Positions 27,301-41,829 of a DNA stretch of 64,000 bases are shown here, piece after piece. Where the stretch lies: assembly GCF_020882245.1 (NCBI RefSeq), contig NC_083598.1:46909858-46973857 (forward strand). The letters run 5' to 3'. Within the stretch, counting starts at the first letter, position 1. Each line of letters starts with the position of its first letter. The translations under genes were made by a program, and so were the position numbers. This DNA comes from Rhopalosiphum padi. Taxonomy: Eukaryota > Arthropoda > Insecta > Hemiptera > Aphididae. A model generated the notes under the pieces. It worked only from the letters and a program-made list of their open reading frames with translations. It was not told where the DNA came from and did no database searches.

Positions 27301-30056
27301 ATCATAGACGTGTATTATATGAATATTGTATGCGTCAAACACTGAAAAAGCTCTCAATTTATTTTACTTTAAATATCTACCATTTACCATTCATACCTAT
27401 TCATACTATTAGTGCCTATAAATATTGTTTAATATAGAAACATTAAAAAATGCTATTGTATTTACTATTTTAATATAATAATATATAATCGTAAACAGGT
27501 CAGATAAGGAAACCGAAAAAATATATTCTATTCTATGTTGTACATAATCAAAAATTTAAACTTGTTGAATATTATGAAACTAAAAGTCTTAAAAACCATT
27601 ATTACTATTAGTCAGCAAACGGATTTACTTTATATAAATAAAAAATACGCCTTATACTATTATAACGTGTTATCTACCTTACCTATTTTATATTTCAAGA
27701 TAGGCAACGACAAAATATATAATAAAATAAATATAATTTCCATGGTTTATAAGCATCATTACGCTTTTAAACCTATTTTGAATTAATTTTATTGTTCATT
27801 AACGCAATACTTAAATTATAAAAAAGTTTATACTTTATAGTTCCAGTTTTTATTAAACAACACGAGGTTAGTAAAATACATTTATTCGTCTCGTACTTAA
27901 TAATTCCTTGTTATGAATCTGTATACTAATTTAAATTGCTATTTTTGTTTCCAAACTTCCAAGGTGAGTGTAATAATATAATGACGATAATAATGCAAAT
28001 TGAATTTCCTCCATTGCCTATTTTTTTTTTTACGTATACTGTTATGCAGTGATTTTTATTAGTTTTATTTTTATGAAGACATTCTTAAAATCGTCATAAG
28101 ATTACATTTCCTTCATTATATCCAATGGCGTTGTGTATTCTTGAGAGAAATATCTCAATATCATAGTACCTATATATATTATAGTCCAAATATAATATTG
28201 AAATAGCAAAAAATTACTTTCAAAACCTTGTAACCTTTTATATTTGTTTTCAAAACAATATAGGTGTGTGTATACTTTTGATAGTAAAGAGGTTGTATAA
28301 TTTGAATGTGTAATACTATATATTACCTATTACAAAACAATTAATTCATTGAATAAAACGATATTGCAGTGTAATTCAAAAATATTTAAAGTTATACCAA
28401 CTATAGTTCAAAAAAAATGTCCACATCTATAATTTATAATTTATAGCGCACAATAAAAAATACAATGAACACCCTACACAATATATCTATATAGTTATGT
28501 ATTGTTGAATGAAGTTATTGGCCTGCAACGGTTTGTTGGAACTGCCCAGGTGCATTTAATGGTTTTTGCTAGTTAGCTAGACCTGGCTAACACCTGGCTG
28601 TAGTTATTTATCAAAGAAATTTGATTTTTATTTCAAATAATTTGTAATACAATTTAGTTCATTAATTCTATAGAATTAATTTCCACCCCATGTATAATAA
28701 TAATAATAAATCGTAAATATAATATTATAACACAAATTTACTACTTAAATTCTACACGGCTGATATAATGATTAATAATTTATTTATTTATTAACTACCT
28801 AAGTCAAATAACATTGAATAAACGTTTACCATAAACACTTTAGCTATATATATATAAAACTTATTTATCATTATTTGTGTTAGCTTATCATAAGTATCTA
28901 ACTCAATTTCTTATGAGATTTCTATCTGCCCAATTGTGAAATTTACCAAATAGTTTTTAGTAGGATTACTTTTATAGGTATACCAATGGGCAATGACTAA
29001 ACCGTCTAAACCAAAATAAAGTTAAAAATTAAATAGCGTAATACTCAAGACAAACTGGGTTCTATGACCTTAATTCAAATTTTGAGAACCAAAAATAATT
29101 ATTTAGATTCTATAAACTATATTGTATGCTGTATACAGGTACAAGGCTAACGTGCTAAACTATATTCTATGCCATGGAAAAGTATTAATTTAATCTTTAA
29201 ATTTATCTCACATATTTAATACTCCCAACAAAACAAATTTATGAAACGATAATTTCAATATACATCTATTATTATTAATAGCACAATATACTGAATAGTG
29301 CATATTAAACCTTGAGGATTTAACAGTTTTGCTAACGGAAATTATATATTTAAATTAGAAAAGTGTACGTTTCAAAAAAAAAAAAAACATGAACATATAA
29401 AATCTTACCCAAAACAAATATAAATTATTTAACGTGTTGGATGATTATTTAATATTATAATTAATTATAATGTATAAAATTATATTGTATATGAATATAA
29501 TAAAAGAGTTTTATTACTTATTAATTATTAACCATAAATATTTATAACCAAAACAATTATTTTCTGCTTGTAAATATCAGTTATAAATCATAATATTGTA
29601 AAACCTTATGAATAATAATTAAATATGTATATATCTTTAAATAAAATATTTGTGTCAAAAGTGTTGAAATAAAAATCGAAACTCTGAGCCTGGTTTACCC
29701 AAAAGAAGGCTTAGCGTTTGTTTCAAAACGTATGACAAACATTAATTATATGCTTAAGCTGAGAAAAATTTTCTAAAAACTACGCACATCACGGTAAAAT
29801 TGTATAATATAATAGTCTTACGATCTGCTCAAAATCCAAAAGCTAATTAACTATAAAAAAAAATTAATTAAACGACAGACCGTTACATATACGCATTAAT
29901 CCGTTCGGACAATGGGGACGACATATGTTCAGTAGGTATACGGTTGCGCTATATAATTCACTGGGTGATCCAATCGTGAATTAATACATATTATAATATA
30001 ATAGGTAATAACTAATAACATACAATATTTACTGGACGTGGGTTGGTGCGTATATA

Positions 30057-30180
30057 TATATATATATATGCATCACGTGTGCATTATAATATTATATCGT
30101 TCGTATACACCAGGAGTATTCTCCTGGTGTATACGAACGATATAATATTATAATGCACACGTGATGCATATATATATATA
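30057..30180. repeat. Near-perfect 124-bp palindrome
   Basis: Arms 30057-30116 and 30121-30180 are exact reverse complements (60 bases each) around a 4-base centre TATT. The inner arm is GC-mixed (ACCAGGAG / CTCCTGGT), the outer end a TA run. Beyond the perfect part the flanks remain partly complementary (gtgcg versus cgctcac). It could be a foldback element, a recent inverted duplication, a hairpin-RNA locus or an assembly artefact. Confidence 0.9.
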
Positions 30181-33100
30181 CGCTCACAATGCTATGTTTG
30201 TTTTTTATTGCTATTCTAATGTATAATTAATATAAAACTTTCGCCTTTACTCCATCTTGTCAATCATGAAAATATTTTACTGAGTCAAGGCCGCAATCAT
30301 CTAAACTAATGCCTGCAGTCATTGCCACCGTCGTTGTCGTCGTCTTCACACGAATACGACCGCGTAATAATATTATAATAATAATAACAGCAAAAATATA
30401 ATAGCAATTATAACTGTGAGTTATTACACGATTCTTTCTCACGCCAAAAACAATGCGTATATGAGCGTGAAAAACCCCCCTCCGAAATCGGTATATAATA
30501 ATATAATATTATCGTGAATTATTAGGTCACATTAATTTAAATCGTTGGATAGATTGGCTTACTCAGTGCGGACTTGATATGTATAATATTAAAGACTATA
30601 CTCGTACAGTTATACAGTATACACTGCGAATTTGAGCACGTTATTTTTGTCGGCAAACGTCTACGCGTGATAATAATTAAAGCCTCTGTCATGAAGATCG
30701 TGCCGACAGTTGCAATTGATTTTGGTACAAAAGATAATCCTCCCCTCCCCCCTCACAAAATAAATAAATAAATAAGCAAAGTTATTTTAATCCAACCGGT
30801 TTTTTTACATTTCCTGCACAGCGCGTATTACACATTTACACGTCGAAATCCTGTTACGTTATTATGTTCCGTCGCCACATATTATATCATTAATAGTTTT
30901 TCGATTTCTATGTAAATAATATAAATATATAATATATTATAATGGTATGAGTGTAATACTACGACTGTAACAGACGACCGCAAATTCCTATAGGCTTCTT
31001 TTTTTTATTATTATTATCGTTAATCTTCTGTAGTTCAGTCGTTTTGTTTTTACACGAGGTACGACGACGGCGGCGCGTCCCGTTGAAAGATTTCCCCGAT
31101 TTCTATACTTATAGATGCAGTTCCCGGTTGTCAATCCCGAGCAGTCCCGTATAGCATTATAATACAAGAAACGCGTTACGCAAGGCACCACATACAGTCG
31201 TACTGTGTGCGTACAGGAATTGCTGGTGTCTTCTTTGGCGCGACCTGCATATCCGTGTCAATATGTGTGTATTGTGTGACTCTCAATTTTTTTTTTTTTT
31301 TTTTGCAAATCCGGTTTTGGATGATTTCACTCTGAGGCAGCTACGACGAAGAAGACCGAGCCAGCCGAATTATATTGCCACCTCTAGACGTAATACTGTG
31401 CATAATAATAACAATTACAATAATATTGTATACGTGCGACACGTCATCGATTTCAAAACATTTTCTTGCGAACTGTAGAGCACACAATTACGGCGTGTTC
31501 TAGATGAATCATTCGGCCGAGCACTATAGGGTTTTACCCACACGATTACGAGTTGATGGCTATTGCGGGAATATTATGAAATGTTTATTTTCCGAAAAAT
31601 CATACACAATATTATGTGCAATTTGCGAGTGCCACCGTGAAACAAGTATGCGTCGTTTTGAGGTCTTCGTATGATAATGAATTTAATAAACTATTTATTT
31701 TCCGACGATTATAAATCAACACCATAATCAAACACCAGTACACCACACATCATACTTTGCGAACAAAAACTTTACGTCGTAAAGAACGTGAATGAAAATC
31801 AATTTGTCGTTTGTCCGTAAGTTGATGCAGACGATAATGACTATACCTACCTACTACGGAAACGTTGCAGCAGAACTCCTTTACAACTTAGCCACAAGCG
31901 TCATGATTACCGCAAGTATCCAAAACGCAATAGATGATTATCAGATTGTCAGACGCACGAGTTATTAGCGAGATCGCGCATTGAAAATTTGAAACCATAA
32001 ATCCCGATATCACCCTAATGTGTGCGTGACCCCGCTACTAACCAATGATACAGTGCCGGTCAGTCGATTGGAAATGTGAGTGAAGATTTTAACGTCGGTC
32101 TGAAACCATGAACACGTTCGGAAGCGGTTAGGAATTCGTGAGATATAATATTACTATAATATAAGCAATAATAGTAGCTGGGGCGATTGTGCCAAAATTG
32201 CAGTTAAAATGTAATACCGAAATAACTCGAATACGCAGCCCGTTTAACCATCCCGTCCCGAATATGACGCACCCAAACTATACACAAATATTATAATGAA
32301 TATATCATATGTTATGATATATTATAATGCCTATTATACCTAACATTAATAATGCTACGAATTAGAATTTTATATTATATTTTTATTCATACAATATATA
32401 CCATTGCCGCAATGGTACAATATATGTACCTATATGCTATATTTAAATTCACATTAGGTATACATCCAAACATATGTATGCGTATTTCATAAAATGTTCA
32501 AAAGCTTGAAAATTGAATATAATATTTCTCATAAGTTGTTATTATACCTATACAAATTAAAAACATTGAAAATATAAAAGACCAGCTTTTTTTGAAGATT
32601 TAAACGAAAAATAGCAATTTTTCCTCAATGGATTTTAATCATTTTCTTGTAATTCAAAAATACAAAACGCACGTACTTTAAACTTTTTATCATTGCGATG
32701 TATATTAATATTTTTATTAAAATATACAATACAATTTTCGAAATACTTAGGCTAATTGTAATCTATTCATACCATTATATGAAACGTCAACATTGACTTC
32801 TAAATTTCATGCAATGTTTTTGGAAAAAATCATTTCAACCTACCAAATTTAAAAAATTATAATATATAATAATATAATAGTAATATAAAATACATAATAT
32901 TATACATAAACCGATACTTTATCCTTAAAAATTGATGATGATCCATCCGTTTTTTTTTCGCTCAGATTTGTGGATTTGTTAATTTATTGATGAGTTTAAA
33001 TTTAACCCATCCATTACTCTATATAATAACATGGTAGGCATGTAAAAAAAAACTATATACAACAATGAATTCTTCAACTTTTATAAATTAAATTTTTTTC

Positions 33101-33570
33101 TTATGATATAAACAGTTTTTACAAAATAAAATAAAATAAAAAAAAACTTTAAAATACAAATTATTTTTAAACAAACCTATATTAGTTTTTCAATATTATG
33201 TGTTTTTCGTATCAGACGACACCATATACAGCAGAAAAATCTAAACTTTTTAAGTGTTTTCTGATAGTCAATTGGGTTCAAATGGGTACTTATTACTTAT
33301 TAGGAGGTAAAAATTACCGAGAAGAAAAAGAAAAAACAAGAATTTTTCAAAATCAGTTTTTTTTGTGTGTTACTTTTTGTTATAAATTATAACTTATAAA
33401 GACTCGAATTTTCATGTATTTGTATTATAGCATTAGAAATTAAATTGTGTAAATATAAAGCTTAAAATGTCTACACACATTTCTTCATGCCACAACTAAA
33501 AGATAATAAAACACACAGGTACGCACTTTTTTTAATTTTAAAATTTTAGATTAACTCATCGAAATCACGA

Positions 33571-34110
33571 ATATACAATGTGTTCCGGAGGGAAGTGACC
33601 GGCCAATATCATACGAAAATATACCTAAAATTATGAAGAAATACCCTTTAAAGAGGGAATCTAATTTCTTTATTTTTTAAGTTATGGGAAATTTAACTTT
33701 TTTTAAACAAAACCAAGCCTATCAAGCATTTTTTTTTTATGTTTCTCTAAAACTTTTCAACATTTTATCATCATTTTTTTATTTTATTTTAAAGCTATTT
33801 AATTATTCTATCGACCAACATACGCAATTAAACCACAAATTATGCAAATTATTATTATTAAATTGAAAAAAGTAAACATTTTTATCAAAAGTTAGAATTT
33901 TTAAAAATAAATCTCGTATTACTCCAAATAATTAAATATTTAGTATGGGTATTTTGTTTGTGTATTATTTAATTGAATAATACCTAGAAATTAGAATGCC
34001 TTATAAAATTGGTTTTCATATCTCCTATAACTGCAGAGTTCATCATTTTAAGTATACTTTTGTATGACGTTAACCAGTCACTTCCCCCCCCACCGGAACA
34101 AATTGTATAT
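33571..34110. mobile_element. Non-autonomous terminal-inverted-repeat element (MITE), possibly Tc1/mariner-like
   Basis: The ends ATATACAATGTGTTCCGG (33571) and, on the other strand, ATATACAATTTGTTCCGG (34110) match at 17 of 18 positions. The similarity continues inward: GGGAAGTGACCGG near 33590 against GGGAAGTGACTGG from the right end, then a catacgaaaatatacc / catacaaaagtatact pair. No transposase frame is present. A TA target duplication is possible because both ends begin TATA, but it cannot be told from the repeat itself. Confidence 0.55.
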
Positions 34111-37100
34111 AAATAACTTTTTAATCACAAATTTAATACAAGGTTTCTTAAATATTTTTCACTATAGAAATTTAAAAAAATAGTAATTTTAAAGACATAC
34201 GATATTCATTTTCACACGTAAAATAGCGATTTTTATGATTTTGTTGTAATTAATTGTAAAAACTTGAAAAATTTTATTAATACTATTAAACTATCATTTT
34301 CTTTAAGTACTTTATGAAATTTTCAAAATATTTCTGCTAATTTATACTATTTATAGGCACATGCAACTTTTGAATTAATTTAATCTTTTTTCTATAAATA
34401 TTGATAAAAAAAAATATAAGCTAAGCCAAGGACTACCATATATTGAATATAATATTCCCATAAGATTTTCTTATTGACATTTTAAAAATTTGGTATCAAT
34501 TCGTTGCTTATATATCATAATTTACTAAAACAATGATATTTTTAAAATATTTAGATTGATTTTAAGATATTTATAAAATTATATAACGAACCTTTTATAC
34601 CGTTCTATGGACTATGTATAACTGTATAGATTTATATGTAATTATTAATATTAGTAATATTATATGAAATAATCTTTATGTAGTGTAAAATTAGTTCAAC
34701 CTACCATTATATTATTTATAAAAAATAAATTACTAATATTTATATAAATATATCATAGAATAACCATAATAGAAATATAGAGTAATAAATGGAATGCCGT
34801 ATTGCCATCTTTGCAGCTAAAACTTGTTTTTATTATAATCGTATTCAATGATCTATCATAAAATTCAAATTTAACACATTCATTAGGTAGGTAGAAGGTA
34901 TATTATTATATTTATCTGCTTAATGACAAGATATACTCAACACCTCCTATACAATAGAACAACGTCCTAGGTTTTTTTTAATTATTTAATTACCTAGTAG
35001 ATTTATGTAGTGCAGTTCAATATAAATTATATATAATACATATAGAGGTTCAAAGAGATCTATTAAAATATCGAAATAATTATTTTGAAAAGGTGCAACT
35101 TTTTTTATTATATTATTTTTACACGATTTGATGTCATTATAAAACAACTTTTATCCATTTTATTAAGCTTATACTTCATTGTATGATAATTATCATTATG
35201 TTAACATAAGTTTATAATTTAATACTCTAAAGCAGAAGTATTTAAACTATACATATTCAAAGTTCTTAAGAGCGAAGAATTAGACCTAGATATGCACCCA
35301 GATAGTTACAGGTATTCATCCTTACCTTACAATTGCATTCCATAGAATCTCTTTATATTTTACAAATATATTATTATAAATTATTGACGATTTTCAAACT
35401 TTGGTGGTTTCAGTCATTTTTAATGATTAAAATAATCAATTTTTTTAAATTTCAATTCTTCTCTGCTATACCATACGGCATACATAATAGTTTGAAAACT
35501 CTTACAATTATTGTATGCGTATTTTAATACCTACATGGAACAGGAACAATAACAGATATCATATTTTATATTTATAAGGCAAAATATTTAATAACCTCAT
35601 TAATTAGGTACATCATAATTTCTTTTATCAGTCAAAATTAGTCTAATGATCGTTTCTAAAGTTGTTGAGCACCCCATATTATATTTATTGAACTATTTGA
35701 AAATTTTATGTAATTTAATATCAAATATCTTAGTTAATAAAATTATCTTCTGAATTTACTTTTATCCAGTAATTTTTGATTAAAAACAATTTTAATAAAA
35801 CTTTTAAATTTAATCGTTTTAATTTATATTAAAATCGTTATTTTTTAATCTGATAGTACTTATTTGGGAAACAGCATCTACGTAAATTTCTGAAATGACG
35901 CCCCTGCCAGTGTTACTCTACTTCGATCATCTAAAGTTTAAAGACTAACTAATAAACTACACGTCCGACATATAATTATATATTTATATGATATAAATGT
36001 TATAAATATTAAGTTAACTTTTATAAAAATATTATATTTATATTTATTTATCATTTTTATATACTTATATTATATTTAATAGTTTACTAGTTGTTTGTCT
36101 ATGATAATAAATTACGAACCATGAAAATATAAAATGTAATAGATAGCTATATAAGTTATATCTCGTGTTATTTAAAATTAAAAGAACTACATTTTATACA
36201 GCACGTTTATAAAACGAAAATATGATAATACATAATTGTATTTCGAATATTTAACATTTAAATTATCCAAATAAGCTACTGGTTATTCGACATTTTCTAT
36301 TATAATATGTTAATCATATAGTATTAAATTAAGCAACGCATTCTATTTTATGATTATGAATAATGCCATAGCTAGTGTGAGTGTTATAGCCAAAAATAGC
36401 TAGTATCAAATCTGTCCTATTCCACTTCGATAGGTTCCAACATAGGTATATTTGTATTTCATAACTGTTATTTAGCGACCGATATGTACAATGTACATGT
36501 CCACACTGTACATATGAACGTATATTGTATTTTATGTAAATGTAAATTAGTAAATTAGTTACCACATTATTATAGGAGTACCGTATCACTCAAATGGTAT
36601 TGTTGTTGTGACCTAAGAAAATCTACGACCGCATTATTTTATTGTATTGTATTGATCCAAAATTTAAAGCAAAACCTATTTTAGCCTGTTTTATTTTTCA
36701 TCATTGCAAAATTGCTAAGTGTAAAAAAATAGTTTTACCTCGATAATTTATGGCCTGCAGAACATTTATTGAGTATTCATATTATGAGAAATACAAATAT
36801 ACAATATTCAAAATCAAATTCATAAACAAAACAAGGTTATAGTTTAATTAATCTAAATTAGTCTTAAAAAATAGATAAATGTATTTTAAATGGGTATACA
36901 ATATACTCACGTTTGGTGTTCATTGTTAATTAAACATACTAGCAAAATAAAATGCATAAAAAATAATAACTGATTTTTCTATAAGACAGCGGAGTGGGCG
37001 CAACGCGAAAACACTTCTGAAGGCATTGGATGCATACTAACTCAGAGGATCCTATAATACACCTGTACTGCAATATAACAGACAAACTATTATATTATGT

Positions 37101-38389
37101 TAGGTAATACGTCGGCAGGAGTAGCTTGTCCAGCGTATTTGAACTTTCACCTCGTCTCTACGCCAAAATCTACAAAAATAAATACACATTAGTATTCATA
37201 TACCTAAGTATGAATATACTTATGTATATACCTACATAAAAATATTATAATAAATATTAGTGATTTATATACACAATAAAATATTTAATTCTTAAAAATA
37301 TTTTACTTGATATCTATTTGTTGTATTATTATGTATAATATGGGTGGGTATATTTGTGAAGGTGACTTTCAATCATTCATGCAAATAAAAACTATTTTTA
37401 AAACCACAAAGCTTAATTTGATATTATACTTAAGTTTTATGTTTCTTAAATATTAATATAAAACCATATTATTATTTTCAATTGTGTGCATTTTATTTTC
37501 AAAAACATTTTTCTTTCATAAGTTAGATATTTGGAACTGTGTTATTTTTTTTAATGTATCCCTACAACAACGAGACACTAAAGAAAATTTTTGAATTTTA
37601 CCAATTAACCTATATTTTTAAGGTCACGAGCTTAGTCCTATAATACTAAACATTTTGAGAATTTTTCATATGCTATTGCATTTTATTTTTGTAAAAAATG
37701 CATTATAAATGTTAGTTTAACAATGTAGATTACTAAAGAAATACTTATATTTCCAAAAACATCATATTATTATAAACATTTAAAATTTAAAAAAAAAAAT
37801 ACATTATACAATTTTATAAATTTTTAATTAGTTTCTTCTATTAAAATTAAATAAGAAAGTAAATTCAATAACAATTCTACTAAAATGAAAAATGCTCATT
37901 CGCAGTATACACATATATTAGGTGACAAAAATAATAGAAAGTACCTACCATCATAAAATTATTCATTAGTAAAAAAATGTTTGGTCAAATATGGTTCTGA
38001 TACCTAAAAATATGCAATAATTTTGAAAGGAAACTAAAACAATTAGAACTATTTCATAAGCTAGGACTTCACAACTAATAATTATAAACATAATATAATA
38101 ATATGCATAATACGCCATATGTATATTATACATTATCATATATTCAATTTTAGTATTTATTTATTTTTTAATAAAAATAACTCACGGCACCATTAGGAAA
38201 TAGGAATTATTGCATTTTTATGATATTTTTAGTGTAAATGCCATTTTTTAGATAAATTCATAGGTATATAATTTATGTAAATTAAATGATAATGCATTTA
38301 TAATAGTTTATGTATTAAATTAATAATTTCCAATCCTGACTTCTATAGTAAGGATAACATGTTGAATATCGGAAGACCACTGGCCGTGA

Positions 38390-38850
38390 ATCATGTAAAG
38401 CGAATCCTTATTGACTATAATTGTAGGCAATACTATTAAAGTATTTAAGGGACCTCCTGAGTATAATAACTTTAAGCTTTAAATTATCTCTTTTCTCAAA
38501 ATAATATATTATGCTTGTGAAAAAAAGTAAAAACAAAAATTATTTTTACTATTTAATTTACATAAGTATTAATATAGAAAATATAAGATACCTCTAAGGC
38601 TATATAAACCATATTTATTTGTTTTTTTGTATAGAGTAGGTGAATGTAGGAAAAAAATTGTTGAAACATAGACTAAATAACATAAAAGAGAAAAATAGAC
38701 AAGTGATACCTACTTTGCTATATATTAGGTATCGAGTGGATCACCATTATAGGCTTGTTAAATTTGAATTTATGAATTTGATATATCATTGGATACAAAA
38801 AACAATTCTCGATTCTGAGCGGAGATGGTCTGACTGTCTATATCACTAAG
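38390..38850. repeat. Probable dispersed repeat fragment
   Basis: Locally less AT-rich text including gattctgagcggagatggtc (about 38811-38830) has the look of a repeated aphid sequence. The 69-codon open frame over 38640-38849 shows no domain. Assignment rests on impression only. Confidence 0.2.
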
Positions 38851-39904
38851 TATATTTCGTGATATTTTTTTGATTTTATACAACTATTAAAGTTAATTAG
38901 GTTGATCAAATTTTTTCCAGAAATATTTACATTTACTATATTATTTATTAGTATTTAATTATTATAATAATATATATGTATACTATATTATATCGATTTA
39001 TAATTTATATATAACTCAAAATTTAATAAACTCTTTCTTTAAATACCATAAAACAAAGCATTAAAAATATGTCCATAGTATAAATAGAAAATAATAATAT
39101 TTTAAAATAAATCAAAAATTTGATTGCGTATAATAAAATTCATAATATGCTTAAAAGTTGCAAAATATCACTACAAACAATTTCACAAACGACTCCATAA
39201 CCACTTAACCACTCCAATCCTTTAATTTCAGAACTGTCTTCAAATCTAGTAATATAAGAAGACTCAGAAAAATGTGGCCCAGAGATTTTCTAGTTAGTGA
39301 ATAAGCTTGTTAGCAAGTTATAAAAATTTAATTAAGTTATAAAAAAAACTAGTACCACCGATATGGTGTCGCTAGATGGCTTCTTTAATTCAAGCATTAT
39401 CTATATGTAAAATAATATTAGGAACATTTTTTATATAAGAACAATTTGTAAATGCTTTTAATGAATTATTACTGATACTATTGATTTTTATCACTACTCG
39501 CTAATGCTTATTGTACCATGCGCATACAGATTGAATAATTAAAAAATATTCATGCCTATAAATAGCTCAATGATTATTTAAATGTTTTGAAATCTATCGT
39601 AAATAAAAAATGATAACATAAACATTTGGTAAAAATGTCAAATATCTATTATAGTTATATGTTTTTGAAATTGAGTTTAATTATAATTTATAATTATTTT
39701 AATTATAAATATTATATATAATATGTACAAACTAGGTATAACTTTTATTTTAATTAATTAATATGTACCTATATATACATTATGTCGGTATAGTATATTA
39801 TGGTCAATTTTTATTGTTAGTGTTTTGAATATGTAATATTATAATATAATAATGTATATTGTTATATAATATATATTATGTAATAATAATGTACCTAATA
39901 TATG

Positions 39905-39966
39905 ATATGACTCAAGGGGGGTGTCATAACCCCCAAACACCCCCTTGTACCTATACGCCACTGCAA
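39905..39966 (-). mobile_element. Truncated hAT-like terminus
   Basis: Read on the minus strand the block begins CAGTGGCGTATAGG, the kind of end seen in hAT elements, and continues into a G/C-run-rich inverted segment (gggggtgttt...acacccccc). No matching second end was found, so it appears to be a fragment. Confidence 0.3.
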
Positions 39967-41829
39967 AGTACCAATTAGATCCAATTTTTCACCAGACACT
40001 ACTCCTATTTTTGAAAATCTGAGCATTTTTACTGTCCCAAAGACTTAATTACACACATTTTACATCATTGTAAAATCAATACATTCATTACTAGCTCAGT
40101 ATCTAAAATGAATAAACAAGTATATGCATGATGTGAGCAAACAAAAAAATCTAAGCCACTTTAATTAAATAAATTATTATTATTTATAATTAGAATATTA
40201 CGTTCTATTTTCGTATTAAATGTTATCGATTCAAATATTATTAACAATTTGAAACACAAATTGAATCTAACTTTAAGGTCATCACTCATCATAAACCATT
40301 ACAATAATGCTTAATTTAAGTAAATTAATATTATTTCTATCTAATAATTCTAATATAATATAATAATGATAAACTTATTTAATAAAAATGTTTCAACCTA
40401 AAAATAGCGAACACGATTTTAAGCAAATACCGTGTTCTGTTAAATAATTACTCCATTATACTTAATAATATATCTTTAATCTTTTAAAATTTAACACATT
40501 ATTTAGTTATCAAAATTAACCTGTAGATCTTTTAAATAAAAACTATTTTTAAAACGATATTTAGTGAATGATAATTTTTTAAATGTTTTAATGGTGTAAA
40601 AAATCCATTTATTAGTTAATAGGTAATTTTATTTGCTCTCATCATTATTAAAATAGAAATTCGTTTCGCAAATATGCAAAAATGTTGTGTACCTAATGAG
40701 GAACTCTTGAGTATCAGTTTTTATAATTCTCTTTTGAAACCTAATTCAATAAGATATTTGCTTAGATCTTATAACACTTAAACCATAGTCAAATACTGAA
40801 ATGCATAAATTAAATTAATTTCGTAAATGTGTACACTTTATTTTGTAAGAAAAATAATCTGAGTTAATTAACCGAAAAATATTGGCTTTCTGAAGTGAGA
40901 CAAATACGTTAAGAAACGATTTTCGAGTAAATACTTAAAAATAAAAGAAAGGATATTTAATTATACTGCCATTAGGACGAGACAGCTATATTATACAAAC
41001 CTGTATTAATAGTATTTTTTGTTGATTATGAATTATGATCCTGAATATGTTTTAAAAAAAATTCAAAGAATATTTTTGTTATGTACCTAATATGAATCAA
41101 CTATTTTTCGTCATTGAACTTGGATCAATATAATGAATGAGTTACATTTGAACTCAACGATAAATCATTTCAAACGAAAACTATTCTGAGCAAGAAGTCA
41201 AAAACAGTAGGACAGTCTTTACTGTCAGACGTCAGTTAATCAGTTTTTATTTTTATTTTCTAACGATATTTTTTAATTTTTGGTTCTGAACGAAGGAACG
41301 AATATGTTATTAAATGTCAATATCTGCATGTGGAATGTGGATGTCGGATATCACAATTTTTTGGAATAATAAAACATCTGCTTTAACTTGAGATTTATTT
41401 CAAGTTGCAAACCCGATCTAATAATATTAAAAAGGTTTCAAAAAGGTCTATGAGTACTGGACTTATAAAAATAAAAAATGTTTTAAAAAATCACAAAAAA
41501 AAAAAATGAAAGATGGATAGATAATAATATAATATAGATACTAAAAATTTCATAAATTTCATGGTACAGTTCTTTTGTACCTACATTTGTATACACTGCG
41601 AGTTACTTATATACGACCAAATTGATAAGTTAAAAATTAAAATTAAAAAAATGTTATCAATATTTTATACCATGATAAGAACTTGTTCAAAAATGCCGGT
41701 TTTAACAAATATTGTAAATCTTTTATAGTATTTGGTTTTATATTATTTAAGTAACTATAATTTGTCATTTTGATTTTTGACTGATCTCACTCGACACTCA
41801 TATTAATTAAATAGATAATAAACTTTTTA

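Larger units (their letters stand above)
24363..41829. other. 17.5 kb AT-rich region without a recognisable gene
   Basis: No reading frame here resembles a known family; the open frames are AT-biased and short. It probably contains the untranslated first exon(s) and promoter of the Spätzle gene, since that gene's ATG abuts an acceptor. Somewhat more GC/CpG-rich patches near 30280-30380, 31030-31400 and 31990-32260 are the best places to look. The region also contains a long palindrome (30057-30180), a terminal-inverted-repeat element (33571-34110) and other degraded repeats (about 32500-33050, 38390-38850, 39905-39965). Confidence 0.5.
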
